64,000 nt of DNA. Source: Actinoallomurus spadix. Lineage in GTDB: Bacteria; Actinomycetota; Actinomycetes; Streptosporangiales; Streptosporangiaceae. The position numbers and the translations under genes are program-made. The DNA lies in NCBI RefSeq assembly GCF_024055725.1, contig NZ_JAMXMX010000002.1:310001-374000 (forward strand), in the 5' to 3' direction. Shown piece after piece: positions 24,616 through 32,638 of this stretch (within the stretch, counting starts at the first letter, position 1; every line of letters starts with the position of its first letter). The notes beneath the pieces are model-generated. The model saw nothing but the letters and a program-made list of their open reading frames with translations. It searched no databases and was not told where the DNA came from.

Positions 24616-25411
24616 CTACCGATCGGGTGGGAACTGCTCCCGGATGAGGTCCAGCAGTGTCGCGTGGGTCTTCTGGTCGGCCGCCACGAGGAGTCCGCCC
24701 GGGCCGGTGTGCGGTGGCTGACCGTGAATGCCGGTCACGACGCAGCCGGCCGCCTGGCACAACGCGATTCCGGCGGCGAAATGCACGCTGTCCCGCAGAT
24801 GGCCGTCGGTGACATAGGCGGCCCGCCGCCCGGCGGCCACCCAGGCCACCGCCAGGGTGGTGGAGACGACGCGGGGGCGGAATCGCTCGGCGAAGCCCGC
24901 CTCGGCGAGCAGCCGGACGGCGCGGAAGTGCGGTGCGTTCGGGAACGGCTGATCGAGGTTGACGTCCACCAGCCGCGAGTCGGGCGAGGGCTGGAGCGGC
25001 TCGTCGGTGTCGTCGCGGCGGACGAACGCGTGAGCGCCGTCCGTCCAGAACACCTCGCCGGCGAGCGGGTCGGCGGCGGCCGCGGCCGTGACGTCGGAGC
25101 CCACGCACAGCGCGACGTTCCCCGCGACCAGCATGTTCCGCGCGGCGTAGTTCAGCGTGCCGCACAGCGGATCGACCAGCCACACGCGCGCCGCGTCGTC
25201 CGGACCCGTTGCGTCGGATCTCCTCACCCAGCACGGCGTCGTCGGGCCGAGCGGTGCGAATGACGTCGAGGATGGCCTTCTCCGCCTCGACGTCCGCGGC
25301 CGTGGCGAAGTCGCCCGCGCCCTTGTCGATGCGCGTCAGCGACGCTCCGTACGGTTCGCGCCCTCTGTGCCGTCGATGGCGACGTCAAGCTCAGGGGTCG
25401 ACGCGGCGGGC
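24616..25411 (-). pseudogene. Inositol monophosphatase family gene broken by frameshifts
   Basis: The longest intact piece (24616-25227) carries VWLVDPLCGTLNYAARNMLV, the metal-site motif of the family with Cys in place of the second Asp, and the C-terminal region AYVTDGHLRDSVHFAAGIAL. Upstream, a different frame encodes YGASLTRIDKGAGDFATAAD, then VEAEKAILDVIRTARPDDAV and LGEEIRR, the normal N-terminal half including the GEE motif. The join near 25205-25225 is frame-shifted. A further shift separates LTRID from a possible start region ELDVAIDGTEGA. No start codon is evident. Probably inactive unless sequencing errors are involved. Confidence 0.7.
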
Positions 25412-25413
25412 GG

Positions 25414-25569
25414 TCAGCGTACGGCGCCATCGTGGAGTTCGATGACGCGATCGGTGTGGCGGACCAGGAGGGGGTCGTGAGTGGCGACCACGGCGGTGAC
25501 GCCCTGGTCGCGGACGACGGCGCGGATCAGCTGCGTGATCGACTGGGCGGTCTCCGGAGTCGAGCTGTC
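25414..25569 (-). pseudogene. ABC transporter ATPase, C-terminal stump
   Basis: Fifty-one codons read DSSTPETAQSITQLIRAVVR, then DQGVTAVVATHDPLLVRHTD and RVIELHDGAVR before a stop. This is the D-loop-to-H-loop end (ATHDP switch histidine) of a MacB/LolD-type ATPase. Walker A, the signature and Walker B motifs are missing; upstream is the unrelated DUF5519-like gene. Confidence 0.7.
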
Positions 25570-26035
25570 ACCGCGCGCGGCGGAGGCGGGGCTCGCGGAG
25601 GTCGTCCGGGACGGCGGCCGGGCGGCCGGCCAGCACGGCGCCGTCGACCTCCGCGCGGGCCAGCGTCATGCAGGCCGCCGCGCGGTCCCTCCGCCGTTCT
25701 CCGGAGGTGTTCGCCTTGATGGCCACGCTGGCCAGGGAGGCGAACAGGTCGACGTCGCCGTCGCTGTCGAGCCGTACGCGGATCCAGTCGCCGCCGGGGG
25801 CCAGCTGCACACGCCCCGACTCCAGGAGGGGGCGGCGGAGACGCCCGATGACCGGCCAGGTCAACCGCAACTCCGCACAGCCGTCGGCGTGTACATGGGC
25901 GAGCTGGCGGCCGTCGACCTTCAGCGCCGTGCCCAGGCCACAGGCGGCGCGCCCTCGGCGTACGCCCGGCCATGAGGCCACCTGCGCCATCGCGCGGTCG
26001 GCGTAGGACGCCGCCGGAATCTTTCTTCCCCGCAT
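25568..26035 (-). CDS. Luciferase-domain/DUF5519-like protein
   Basis: A 155-residue ORF. Residues 10-115 resemble DUF5519 (luciferase family) proteins: AMAQVASWPGVRRGRAACGL, GTALKVDGRQLAHVHADGCA, ELRLTWPVIGRLRRPLLESG, then DVDLFASLASVAIKANTSG. The last 40 residues (SGERRRDRAAACMTLARAEV onward) do not fit the family and run into the ABC-ATPase stump, so the original C-terminus may have been replaced by a deletion join. The biochemical role of the family is unknown. Confidence 0.6.
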   Translation of the reverse strand: MRGRKIPAASYADRAMAQVASWPGVRRGRAACGLGTALKVDGRQLAHVHADGCAELRLTWPVIGRLRRPLLESGRVQLAPGGDWIRVRLDSDGDVDLFASLASVAIKANTSGERRRDRAAACMTLARAEVDGAVLAGRPAAVPDDLREPRLRRAR

Positions 26036-26120
26036 GGAAACCTATGGTTCACCCTCCGACCCTGTTTTCGGAAGGGTTGTGACACATGTGGCACCTATGT
26101 CGGGAAGGGGCGGGCCGGGC

Positions 26121-27017
26121 TCAGGCGGAGCGGGCGGCCGCGTAGGACCCGGTGCGCAGCTCGTCGAGGATGCCGGGTTCGACCGGCTTCCAGCCGAGGA
26201 CTCGTTCGGCGCGCGACGGGTCCATCGGCGACGACCGGGTCAGCAGTCCGGCGAAGGGCCCGAAGGTCTGCTGCGCCTGTTCGAGGGTGATCGACACCGG
26301 GCGGGCGCCGGCGACGTCGGCCACCGCCTCGACGATCCGCCGCATCGGGGTGCGCTCCCGGGCCGCGGCGTTGACGATCAGACGCCGCTCGGCCTGGGCC
26401 AGGGCGGCGACGTACAGCCGGGCGAGGTCGTCGACGTGTACCGAGCTCCACTCGTTGGCGCCGTCGCCGATGTACGTCACGACCCCCTGCGCCCGGCCGC
26501 CCGCGATCAGGCCCTGGAGCAGCCCGGACCCGTTCCGCCCGTAGATCAGCCCGGCCCGGATCACCGTCACCGCCGGCCCCTCGGCGGCCAGTACCTGCCG
26601 CTCGCCCAGCACCTTGAACGGCTGCGGGGCGCTTTCGGGGTCCACCGGGGTGTCCTCGTCGACCGTCACCCCCTGGGTGTCCCGATAGACCATGCCGGTG
26701 CTGGTGTAGATGAACGGGCTCCCCGGCCGCAGCCCGTCGAGCATCGCCGCCAGCGCGGGCCCCTCCAGCTCGCTCATGGCCGCGAAGTCGGCGAGGTCCG
26801 CCGCCGCGTGGACGACGGCGTCCGCCCGCTCGGCGGCGAGGCGGAGGGCCGCCGTGTCCGCGAGGTCGCCCGAAACCGCCTCGGCGCCCAGGCCCGTCAC
26901 ACGGTCCCGCGCCGCCTGTGACCGGGCCAGCGCGCTCACGTGATGGCCCACCGCGATGAAGTGCTCGGTGAGCACACCGCCGAGATAACCGCTCGCGCCC
27001 GTCAGAAAGATCCGCAT
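26121..27017 (-). CDS. NAD-dependent epimerase/dehydratase family protein
   Basis: A 298-residue extended SDR. It begins MRIFLTGASGYLGGVLTEHF (NAD-binding GxxGxxG), with FIYTSTGMVYRDTQG near the middle and VHVDDLARLYVAALAQAERR after it. The usual YxxxK is not obvious; the helix after the Ser/Thr site reads APQPFKVLGERQVL, so activity may be atypical. ATG 27017 has GAGGGAC at good spacing; ATG 27023 is too close to it. It diverges from the MmyB regulator gene by about 140 bases. Confidence 0.87.
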   Translation of the reverse strand: MRIFLTGASGYLGGVLTEHFIAVGHHVSALARSQAARDRVTGLGAEAVSGDLADTAALRLAAERADAVVHAAADLADFAAMSELEGPALAAMLDGLRPGSPFIYTSTGMVYRDTQGVTVDEDTPVDPESAPQPFKVLGERQVLAAEGPAVTVIRAGLIYGRNGSGLLQGLIAGGRAQGVVTYIGDGANEWSSVHVDDLARLYVAALAQAERRLIVNAAARERTPMRRIVEAVADVAGARPVSITLEQAQQTFGPFAGLLTRSSPMDPSRAERVLGWKPVEPGILDELRTGSYAAARSA

Positions 27018-27159
27018 GGTCATGTCCCTCGTGGTAGACGGCGGCCGCCGGTCGGCGGCCACGGCGACCAGCGTCGGCCGCCGGCGCCGGCGCAGCCAGG
27101 GACCATCGGTCCGTGGCTGAACACCGAGCGGACCGCGGCGAGGGCCGTACCGTAGGGCC

Positions 27160-28011
27160 ATGGACAAGCACGCGCTGGCGGCCTTCCTCCGGAGCAGGCG
27201 AGAGCAGATCCGGCCGGAGGACGTGGGGCTGCCGCGTGGGCCGCGGCGCCGCACGCCGGGGCTGCGGCGGGAGGAGGTCGCGCAGCTCGCGCACATCTCC
27301 ACGGACCACTACAGCCGCCTGGAGCAGGCCCGGGGGCGGCATCCGTCGGCCCAGGTGCTCCGGGGCATCGCCCGTGCGCTGCGGCTGTCCGACCAGGAGC
27401 GGGCCCACCTCTTCTCGCTGGCCGGCGAACGGGAGGAGCAACCGGGCCGGTTGCCGTCGCGGGAGGTCGCCCCCGCCACCGCCACCCTGCTGGACCGCCT
27501 CACCGACGCACCCGCGCTGGTGGTGGACGACACCTGCCGGGTGCTCGCGTGGAACCCGCTCGCCGCCGCCCTGTTCGAGGACTTCTCGGCGCTGCGGGGA
27601 GGCGACCGCAACATCCTGCGCCGCCTCTTCCTGCACCCCGACCGGGACCGCGCCACCTACGGGATCACCGACCACCGGCGCCTGGTGACCACCGCCGTCA
27701 GTTACCTGCGGGTCGCCACCACCCACTATCCGGACAACGCCGAGCTGCGGTCGCTCATCGCCGAACTCCTGGCCGGCAGCGCGGAGTTCGCCCGCCTCTG
27801 GAACTCCCAGGAGCTCCGCATCGAGCACCATTCCCGGCAGGTCTTCGAGCATCCCCAGGTGGGCCCGATCGAGCTGGACTTCGACATCCTCACCGTCCCG
27901 GACGCCGACCAGCAGCTGGTGATCTTCACCGCCGAGCCGGGTTCCCCGTCCTACCGGAACCTGCAGTTCCTCAAGGTGATCGGCGTCCAGCGGATGGACG
28001 TGCCCACCTGA
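27160..28011 (+). CDS. XRE/MmyB family transcriptional regulator
   Basis: A 283-residue protein with an N-terminal HTH (RRRTPGLRREEVAQLAHIST, then YSRLEQARGRHPSAQVLRGI) and a C-terminal MmyB-like PAS-type ligand domain (VVDDTCRVLAWNPLAAALFE, later HYPDNAELRSLIAELLAGSA, ending YRNLQFLKVIG). In actinomycetes these often control a neighbouring SDR/epimerase gene and bind fatty acid-like ligands. The divergent epimerase is the likely target. Confidence 0.93.
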   Translation: MDKHALAAFLRSRREQIRPEDVGLPRGPRRRTPGLRREEVAQLAHISTDHYSRLEQARGRHPSAQVLRGIARALRLSDQERAHLFSLAGEREEQPGRLPSREVAPATATLLDRLTDAPALVVDDTCRVLAWNPLAAALFEDFSALRGGDRNILRRLFLHPDRDRATYGITDHRRLVTTAVSYLRVATTHYPDNAELRSLIAELLAGSAEFARLWNSQELRIEHHSRQVFEHPQVGPIELDFDILTVPDADQQLVIFTAEPGSPSYRNLQFLKVIGVQRMDVPT

Positions 28012-28026
28012 GCCGCACGCCGTGAG

Positions 28027-28112
28027 CGCGCTCGGGCAGTCACGCCCGGGGAGCCGCGCTCGGGGAGCCGCGCTCGGGCGGTCGCGCTCAGGGAGTCGTG
28101 CGCTCGGCGGTG
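28027..28112. repeat. Degenerate short tandem repeats
   Basis: Four or five copies of a 14-17-base unit like GGGAGCCGCGCTCGGG follow each other between the MmyB gene and the end of the DUF4097 gene. A similar GC-rich repeat occurs after otsB. Confidence 0.5.
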
Positions 28113-28879
28113 AGGCGGCCCGAGTCGGTGCGCAGGTAGAGCCTCCGCGGGGACCTCGGGTCGTGCGGAACCCCGGCGACGTGCTTACCGCCGGTGTCGG
28201 TGTCGGCGTCCACGTTGTACGGGCCGCCGGGGACCATCACGCGCAGTGAGGACGAGCCGGTCGTCGCGTTCACCTCGGTGGGGGCGGCGGCGAAGGCCAG
28301 CTCGACGCGCCCGGAGTCCGAACGCGCCCGTACGGCCGCCGCGGCCAGCCGGGTGGCGTGAATCGACCCCGAGTCGGTCGTGAGGACGAGAGGGCCGCCG
28401 ACGCCGTCCACGGTGACACGGCCCGAGTCGCTGTGGACCTGAACCGCGCCCTTGACCGAGCGGACCGTGACCGAACCCGAGTCACTGCTCGCGTCGGCGG
28501 CCGCGACGCCGGTGACGTCGATCCGGCCGCTGTCGGCGCGGGCCCGGACGGTGACGGAGGCGGGAACCGTGAGCTCGTAGTCGACGCTGCACCGGGAGCA
28601 GTCCCGGGTGAACGTCAGGCGCCCGGCGGAGTCGAGCCGCTGACCGGGATGCGGCGTGCGGTCCTGATAGTGGACGACCCGGTGGATCCGCACCTCGGGG
28701 CCACCCGGCCGGATGGTCAACCGGCCGTCGTCCGCGTGGATGTCCACGACCTTCACCGGACCGTTCACGGTGGTGTCGGAGGTGAGTTCGTTCTTGTAGT
28801 CGCCGAAGTGCACGCCGAAGCCGCACCCGGAGAGGCCGAGAAGGGCGAGCAGGGGCAGGACCAGACCCACTTTGCGCAC
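28088..28879 (-). CDS. DUF4097 family lipoprotein
   Basis: A 263-residue secreted protein. The signal sequence MRKVGLVLPLLALLGLSGCG has a lipobox (LSGC), so it is probably anchored outside the membrane by Cys19. The body is a repetitive beta solenoid in which short strands share the DSGxV/I pattern (RADSGRIDV, SSDSGSVTV, HSDSGRVTV, TTDSGSIHA, RSDSGRVEL, RTDSGRLTA), typical of the DUF4097 adhesin-like fold. Role unknown. Confidence 0.9.
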   Translation of the reverse strand: MRKVGLVLPLLALLGLSGCGFGVHFGDYKNELTSDTTVNGPVKVVDIHADDGRLTIRPGGPEVRIHRVVHYQDRTPHPGQRLDSAGRLTFTRDCSRCSVDYELTVPASVTVRARADSGRIDVTGVAAADASSDSGSVTVRSVKGAVQVHSDSGRVTVDGVGGPLVLTTDSGSIHATRLAAAAVRARSDSGRVELAFAAAPTEVNATTGSSSLRVMVPGGPYNVDADTDTGGKHVAGVPHDPRSPRRLYLRTDSGRLTAERTTP

Positions 28880-28981
28880 GAACGTACTCCCTCCCCGTCG
28901 GACTGCCCAGCACGCTATCCGGAACGCCCATGGCCGCCCATGGGGTTCGCAGGCCTCACGGTGGTGGGGCCAGCCCCAGGG

Positions 28982-31231
28982 TCAGGTCGGGGAGCCGCCC
29001 CCGGGCTCGGCGGGCGGCGGGTCCGCACTGTCCTCCGACAGACCCAACGAGGTCGACCAGCCTCCGAACAGGGACGACCCCGAGGTGCGGGTGTCCTCCT
29101 TCAGCCGGTCGAAACCGCGGCGGATGCTCTCCCAGCTCTCGTCCGCGAGCGGCGTGCCGACGTCGGCGGACGAGTCGATCGGCGCGTCGCCGAGCGGATC
29201 CGCGCTCAGGGCGTCCGGCACCTCCGGGGACCGGCCGCCCGGCGCGACCTCGTCACCGCGCTCTCCGGGCGGTGTCCAGAGCGGCTGCCGCTCCGGCCCG
29301 GACGGCGGGTGTACGGGTGCGGCGGGGGACGGCTCGTCCGAGGCGCCGTACGGCTGCGCGGGTGGCGGCTGCGCGGGCGATGGCCGGGTGGGTGCCGGCT
29401 GCGCGGGTGGCCCCGGCTCAGCGGGTGGCGTGAAGGACGACGGGCCGGAGGGGGGACCGCCGGCCGCCCCCGGGGGCACGCCCGTGGCGGAGAAGGGCTC
29501 GGTGCGCGGGGGCGCCGCCGGTGTGCCCGTCGCGGGGGCGCCCGTACCGGAGAACGGCGGTTCCGGCGCGAGGCCCGGTGGCAGCGGCTCCTCGGATGAC
29601 GACGGTTCGCGCGAGCGGGGGTCCCAGGACGACGGCGTCTCGGCCGTCCGGGGGGCCCAGGACGACGACGGACGGCGCGAGCGGGGCTCCCCGAACGACG
29701 CGGCCCCGGGTGGTCCGGGCTCGAAGGAGGAAGGCGTTCCGGACGGCCGGGGTTCGAAGGGGGAGGGCGTTCCGGACGGTCGCGGTTCGAAAGGGGAGGG
29801 CGTTCCGGAGGGCCTGGGCTCGAAGGGGGACGGTGTCCCGGAGGGCCGGGGCTCCCAGGGGGACGGGCCCGGCGGTCCGCTCTGCCGGGGGGTACGCCGG
29901 GGCGGGCGCGGCCGCCGGGGATCGTCGCCGGCCGCCGGTGAGGCGGCGACCGGCGCGGCGAGGTCCTCGTCATCCGCGTCGGCCAGGGCGAGCCGCCGGC
30001 GGCGTTGCCGCCAGCCCAGGATCAGGCTGAGCACGAGGAGTGTTCCGCCGCCGCTGAGGACGGCGACGAGCATGAGGTCGGGGCCGCCTCCCGGCCGGGA
30101 CCCGGTGGCGTCCGGCGCGGTGGAGGAGGACTGCGGCTGCTTGACGCTCGCGCCGCCGTGTTCGGCCTTGTTGATGCGCGCCGCCGCGCGCAGCGCGCCC
30201 AGGGCGTCGGCCACGCCGGTGCCGACCGCGGTGCTCCGGCCGTCGGGCGGGCGGTGGGTCGTGCCCTGTTCGAGCGCCTGCTTGACCTCGGCCGCCGAGA
30301 GGCGCGGATAGCGGGCCTTGACGAGGGCGCTGACGCCGGCGACGAGCGCGGCCGACGAACTGGTGCCCGTGCCCAGGACGTAGCCGTGGCCCGCCACGTC
30401 GGCGCTGACGATCTCGACGCCCGGCGCCGCGACCGAGACGTACGTGTGGCGGTTCGTGAACTTGGCCGGCCTGAACGCGCGGTCGACCGCGCCCACGGCG
30501 ATCACGCCGGGATATGCGGCCGGATAGTTGCGGCGGTTCCCGGTGGCGCCGTCGTTGCCGGAGGACGCGACGAGGACGACGCCCTTGTCCAGGGCGTACT
30601 TGATCGCCGACTCCTCCAGGGGGTTGCCGTTATAGAACAGCTTGCCGCCGCCGAGGGACATGTTGATGACCTGCGCGCCGTGGTCGGTGGCGTACCGGAT
30701 GCCACGGGCGATGGCGTCACGGGAGCGCGCCACCTGCGCGTGGTCGTTCCGCATCGGGTCGCCCAGCTCCCAGGTGACCCTGATGGACAGGACCTTCGCC
30801 TCCGGCGCGACTCCCATGATGCCCGCGTTGCCGCTGGCGCCGTGACCGTGGCCGGCGATCAGGCTGGCCATCTCGGTGCCGTGCCGCCCCCAGTACCGGT
30901 TGCCCGGCCTGCGCGCGTGGCCGGTGAAGTCGGGGCCGTCGACCACGCGCCCGGTGAGGTCCGGCTGGTGCCCGTCGACGCCGGTGTCGAGCACGGCGAC
31001 CGTCACGCCGTCGCCGCGGGAGTACCTCCAGGCGCGGGAGAGGTGCAGGGCGCCCAGGGTCCACTGCTGGCCGCGGTACAGGTCGGCGGTCGCCGCGCGG
31101 GCGGGTGGACGGAGCGGCCGGTTCGGCACGGCGGACTGGGCGGCCGGGACGGACAGCACCGCGACCGCGGCACCGGCCAGGAGCGCGGAGACGAGGCGAG
31201 GAAAGGCGCGGCGGGGCTCGGACACGGGCAC
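28982..31231 (-). CDS. Mycosin-like subtilisin (S8) protease with long proline-rich cytoplasmic tail
   Basis: A 749-residue membrane protease. It has a signal segment (LVSALLAGAAVAVLSVPAAQ) and an S8 domain with Asp in VAVLDTGVDGH (about 82), His in YWGRHGTEMASLIAGHGHG (about 117) and Ser in LGTGTSSSAALVAGVSALV (about 291). A membrane anchor (LMLVAVLSGGGTLLVLSLIL) follows, then about 330 residues rich in Pro, Ser and Gly. Mycosins are part of ESX/type VII secretion systems; no ESX genes are in this window. The usual length is 400-600, so the tail is long. The start GTG 31231 has GGGGAGGAAACC upstream. Confidence 0.9.
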   Translation of the reverse strand: MPVSEPRRAFPRLVSALLAGAAVAVLSVPAAQSAVPNRPLRPPARAATADLYRGQQWTLGALHLSRAWRYSRGDGVTVAVLDTGVDGHQPDLTGRVVDGPDFTGHARRPGNRYWGRHGTEMASLIAGHGHGASGNAGIMGVAPEAKVLSIRVTWELGDPMRNDHAQVARSRDAIARGIRYATDHGAQVINMSLGGGKLFYNGNPLEESAIKYALDKGVVLVASSGNDGATGNRRNYPAAYPGVIAVGAVDRAFRPAKFTNRHTYVSVAAPGVEIVSADVAGHGYVLGTGTSSSAALVAGVSALVKARYPRLSAAEVKQALEQGTTHRPPDGRSTAVGTGVADALGALRAAARINKAEHGGASVKQPQSSSTAPDATGSRPGGGPDLMLVAVLSGGGTLLVLSLILGWRQRRRRLALADADDEDLAAPVAASPAAGDDPRRPRPPRRTPRQSGPPGPSPWEPRPSGTPSPFEPRPSGTPSPFEPRPSGTPSPFEPRPSGTPSSFEPGPPGAASFGEPRSRRPSSSWAPRTAETPSSWDPRSREPSSSEEPLPPGLAPEPPFSGTGAPATGTPAAPPRTEPFSATGVPPGAAGGPPSGPSSFTPPAEPGPPAQPAPTRPSPAQPPPAQPYGASDEPSPAAPVHPPSGPERQPLWTPPGERGDEVAPGGRSPEVPDALSADPLGDAPIDSSADVGTPLADESWESIRRGFDRLKEDTRTSGSSLFGGWSTSLGLSEDSADPPPAEPGGGSPT
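29718..29849 (-). repeat. Four tandem 33-bp repeats inside the mycosin tail
   Basis: Four consecutive 33-base units encode PSPFEPRPSGT-like 11-residue repeats in the cytoplasmic tail. The units are 80-90 percent alike, so copy number may vary among strains. Confidence 0.8.
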
Positions 31232-31691
31232 CGGTTTCCTCCCCGGTATCGGCGGCGGGCGACATTCTGCCACGGAGGGCTGGCGGAGCGCTCCCATGAG
31301 CGACCACCTTCGGAGCGCTGAGGGCCGAGGCCGTCACGTACAGTCACGGCGAAGGGAGGCGTTCCACCCGTCCGGCCGGGGAATGAGGGCGCTCGCCGCT
31401 CCGAATGAGGGCGCTCACCGCTTCGGGCCCGCGAACGAGGGAGCTCCCCGCTTCGAACCGGGGCGCTCACCGCTCCAGGGCCGGGAACGAGGGAGCTGAT
31501 CGCTCCGGGTACGGTTTCAGGGCGGTACGAGTGCCGGGCCGGCGCTCTCCTGGCCGCGCGTGGTGCGCCGCGCGCCCTTCCCTGGTGGCCAGCCGGGATT
31601 CCGGCCCGGTTCCGTCTGCGCCACCGGGCGTACGCCCGAAGCCTCCCGTCGTATGACGACCCGGCGGGTGGCCCGGGCGCACGATCGGGGC
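31232..31691. other. Intergenic region with degenerate repeats
   Basis: About 460 bases without a convincing gene. Between 31381 and 31505 a unit resembling GAATGAGGGCGCTCACCGCT recurs four to five times at 25-40 base spacing, with variants GAACGAGGGAGCTCCCCGCT and GGAACGAGGGAGCTGATCGC. Function unknown. Confidence 0.5.
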
Positions 31692-31967
31692 ATGGAAACG
31701 ACGAACCTCCCCACGCACGGTCCCTGGCAGCCCGGTCCCTGGCACCACGGTCCGTGGCAGCACGCGGACGGCCCCGGCTGGTGGCCGGTGATCCCTCTCG
31801 CGTTCGGTCTGTTCTGGCTGCTCGTCATCGGCGGAGGCGGCTACCTGCTGTGGCGCCGCAGCGCGAAGGCACCGACGAGCGCGGAGTCCGTGCTCGCCGA
31901 GCGGTACGCGCGCGGCGAGATCGACGAGGAGGATTACCGGGAGCGGCTGGCCGTCCTGCGCGCCTAG
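31692..31967 (+). CDS. Small SHOCT-domain membrane protein
   Basis: A 91-residue protein with an N-terminal Trp/Pro/His-rich stretch (GPWQPGPWHHGPWQHADG), one membrane segment (WPVIPLAFGLFWLLVIGGGG) and a C-terminal SHOCT motif (SAESVLAERYARGEIDEEDY). SHOCT is a short oligomerisation motif often found at the ends of small membrane proteins. The start ATG 31692 is favoured because the upstream frame is unlike coding sequence. Confidence 0.85.
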   Translation: METTNLPTHGPWQPGPWHHGPWQHADGPGWWPVIPLAFGLFWLLVIGGGGYLLWRRSAKAPTSAESVLAERYARGEIDEEDYRERLAVLRA

Positions 31968-31993
31968 GGGGTGCCCGCCGGTCGGCCCCTAGG

Positions 31994-32638
31994 TCAGGGC
32001 CCGGCGAGTTCCGGGCCGCTCTCGCAGTGCCGGGTGACCTCCGGGGAGGTCTCCCGGGCATGGTCGGTGGCCGGCGCCGCCGCCTCCAAGAGCCGGCCGG
32101 CCTCGGCCTCGTCGATGGACGCGCCGGCCGCCGCCTCGCTGAACCGCCGGAGGAGGCGGGCGAACTCGGCGCGTTCGGCCGGGGTCCAGTCGGCGACGAG
32201 CCGGCCGATGAAGTGCCGGCGGAACTCGTCGGCCTTGTCCTGGATGCGGCGCCCGGCGTCGGTCAGCTGCAGGTGGGCGCGCCGGGCGTCGACCGGTGAC
32301 GCCTGGCGGGACACGAAGCCGGCGTCGATGGCGTGGCCGACGAGCCGGCTGGCGGTCGATGGGTCGATCTCGAGGCGTTCGGCGACGGCGCCGACGGTGA
32401 CGTCACCGCGGTCGTCGCCCTGCTTGGCGACCGCGTAGATGACCATCAGGTTGGACAGCTGGATGCCCCGTCCGTGTTCGCAGTTCTCGCGCAGCCGCCG
32501 TAGGAGCTGCGGCTTGGCCCAGAGCCTGCGGAGCTGGAATGCGGCCTGCTCGATCTCCGCGACGCTCGGGTCGATTTCGGTACCCACATCGTCACAGTAA
32601 TTGAGCCTGTCCCGATCACCCGCATCCTGCGGGGTCAT
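31994..32638 (-). CDS. MarR family transcriptional regulator
   Basis: A 214-residue winged-helix regulator with DNA-binding region LSNLMVIYAVAKQGDDRGDV, then VGAVAERLEIDPSTASRLVG, and wing SPVDARRAHLQLTDAGRRIQ. ATG 32638 overlaps the antiporter stop as ATGA, so they are translationally coupled. A GTG at 32587 is an alternative. It presumably regulates the antiporter operon. Confidence 0.88.
   Translation of the reverse strand: MTPQDAGDRDRLNYCDDVGTEIDPSVAEIEQAAFQLRRLWAKPQLLRRLRENCEHGRGIQLSNLMVIYAVAKQGDDRGDVTVGAVAERLEIDPSTASRLVGHAIDAGFVSRQASPVDARRAHLQLTDAGRRIQDKADEFRRHFIGRLVADWTPAERAEFARLLRRFSEAAAGASIDEAEAGRLLEAAAPATDHARETSPEVTRHCESGPELAGP

Noticed and set aside
22433..25234. Single 933-codon kinase protein starting near 25234
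   Set aside because: The part before about 24100 is read across the VOC gene and the broken phosphatase in another frame and has the Arg/Gly-rich composition of a shadow. The kinase begins near 24100.
29718..29849. CRISPR array
   Set aside because: The 33-bp units are contiguous with no spacers and encode an 11-residue protein repeat in frame.
31381..31505. CRISPR array
   Set aside because: Units are too variable and spacing uneven; no cas genes in the window.
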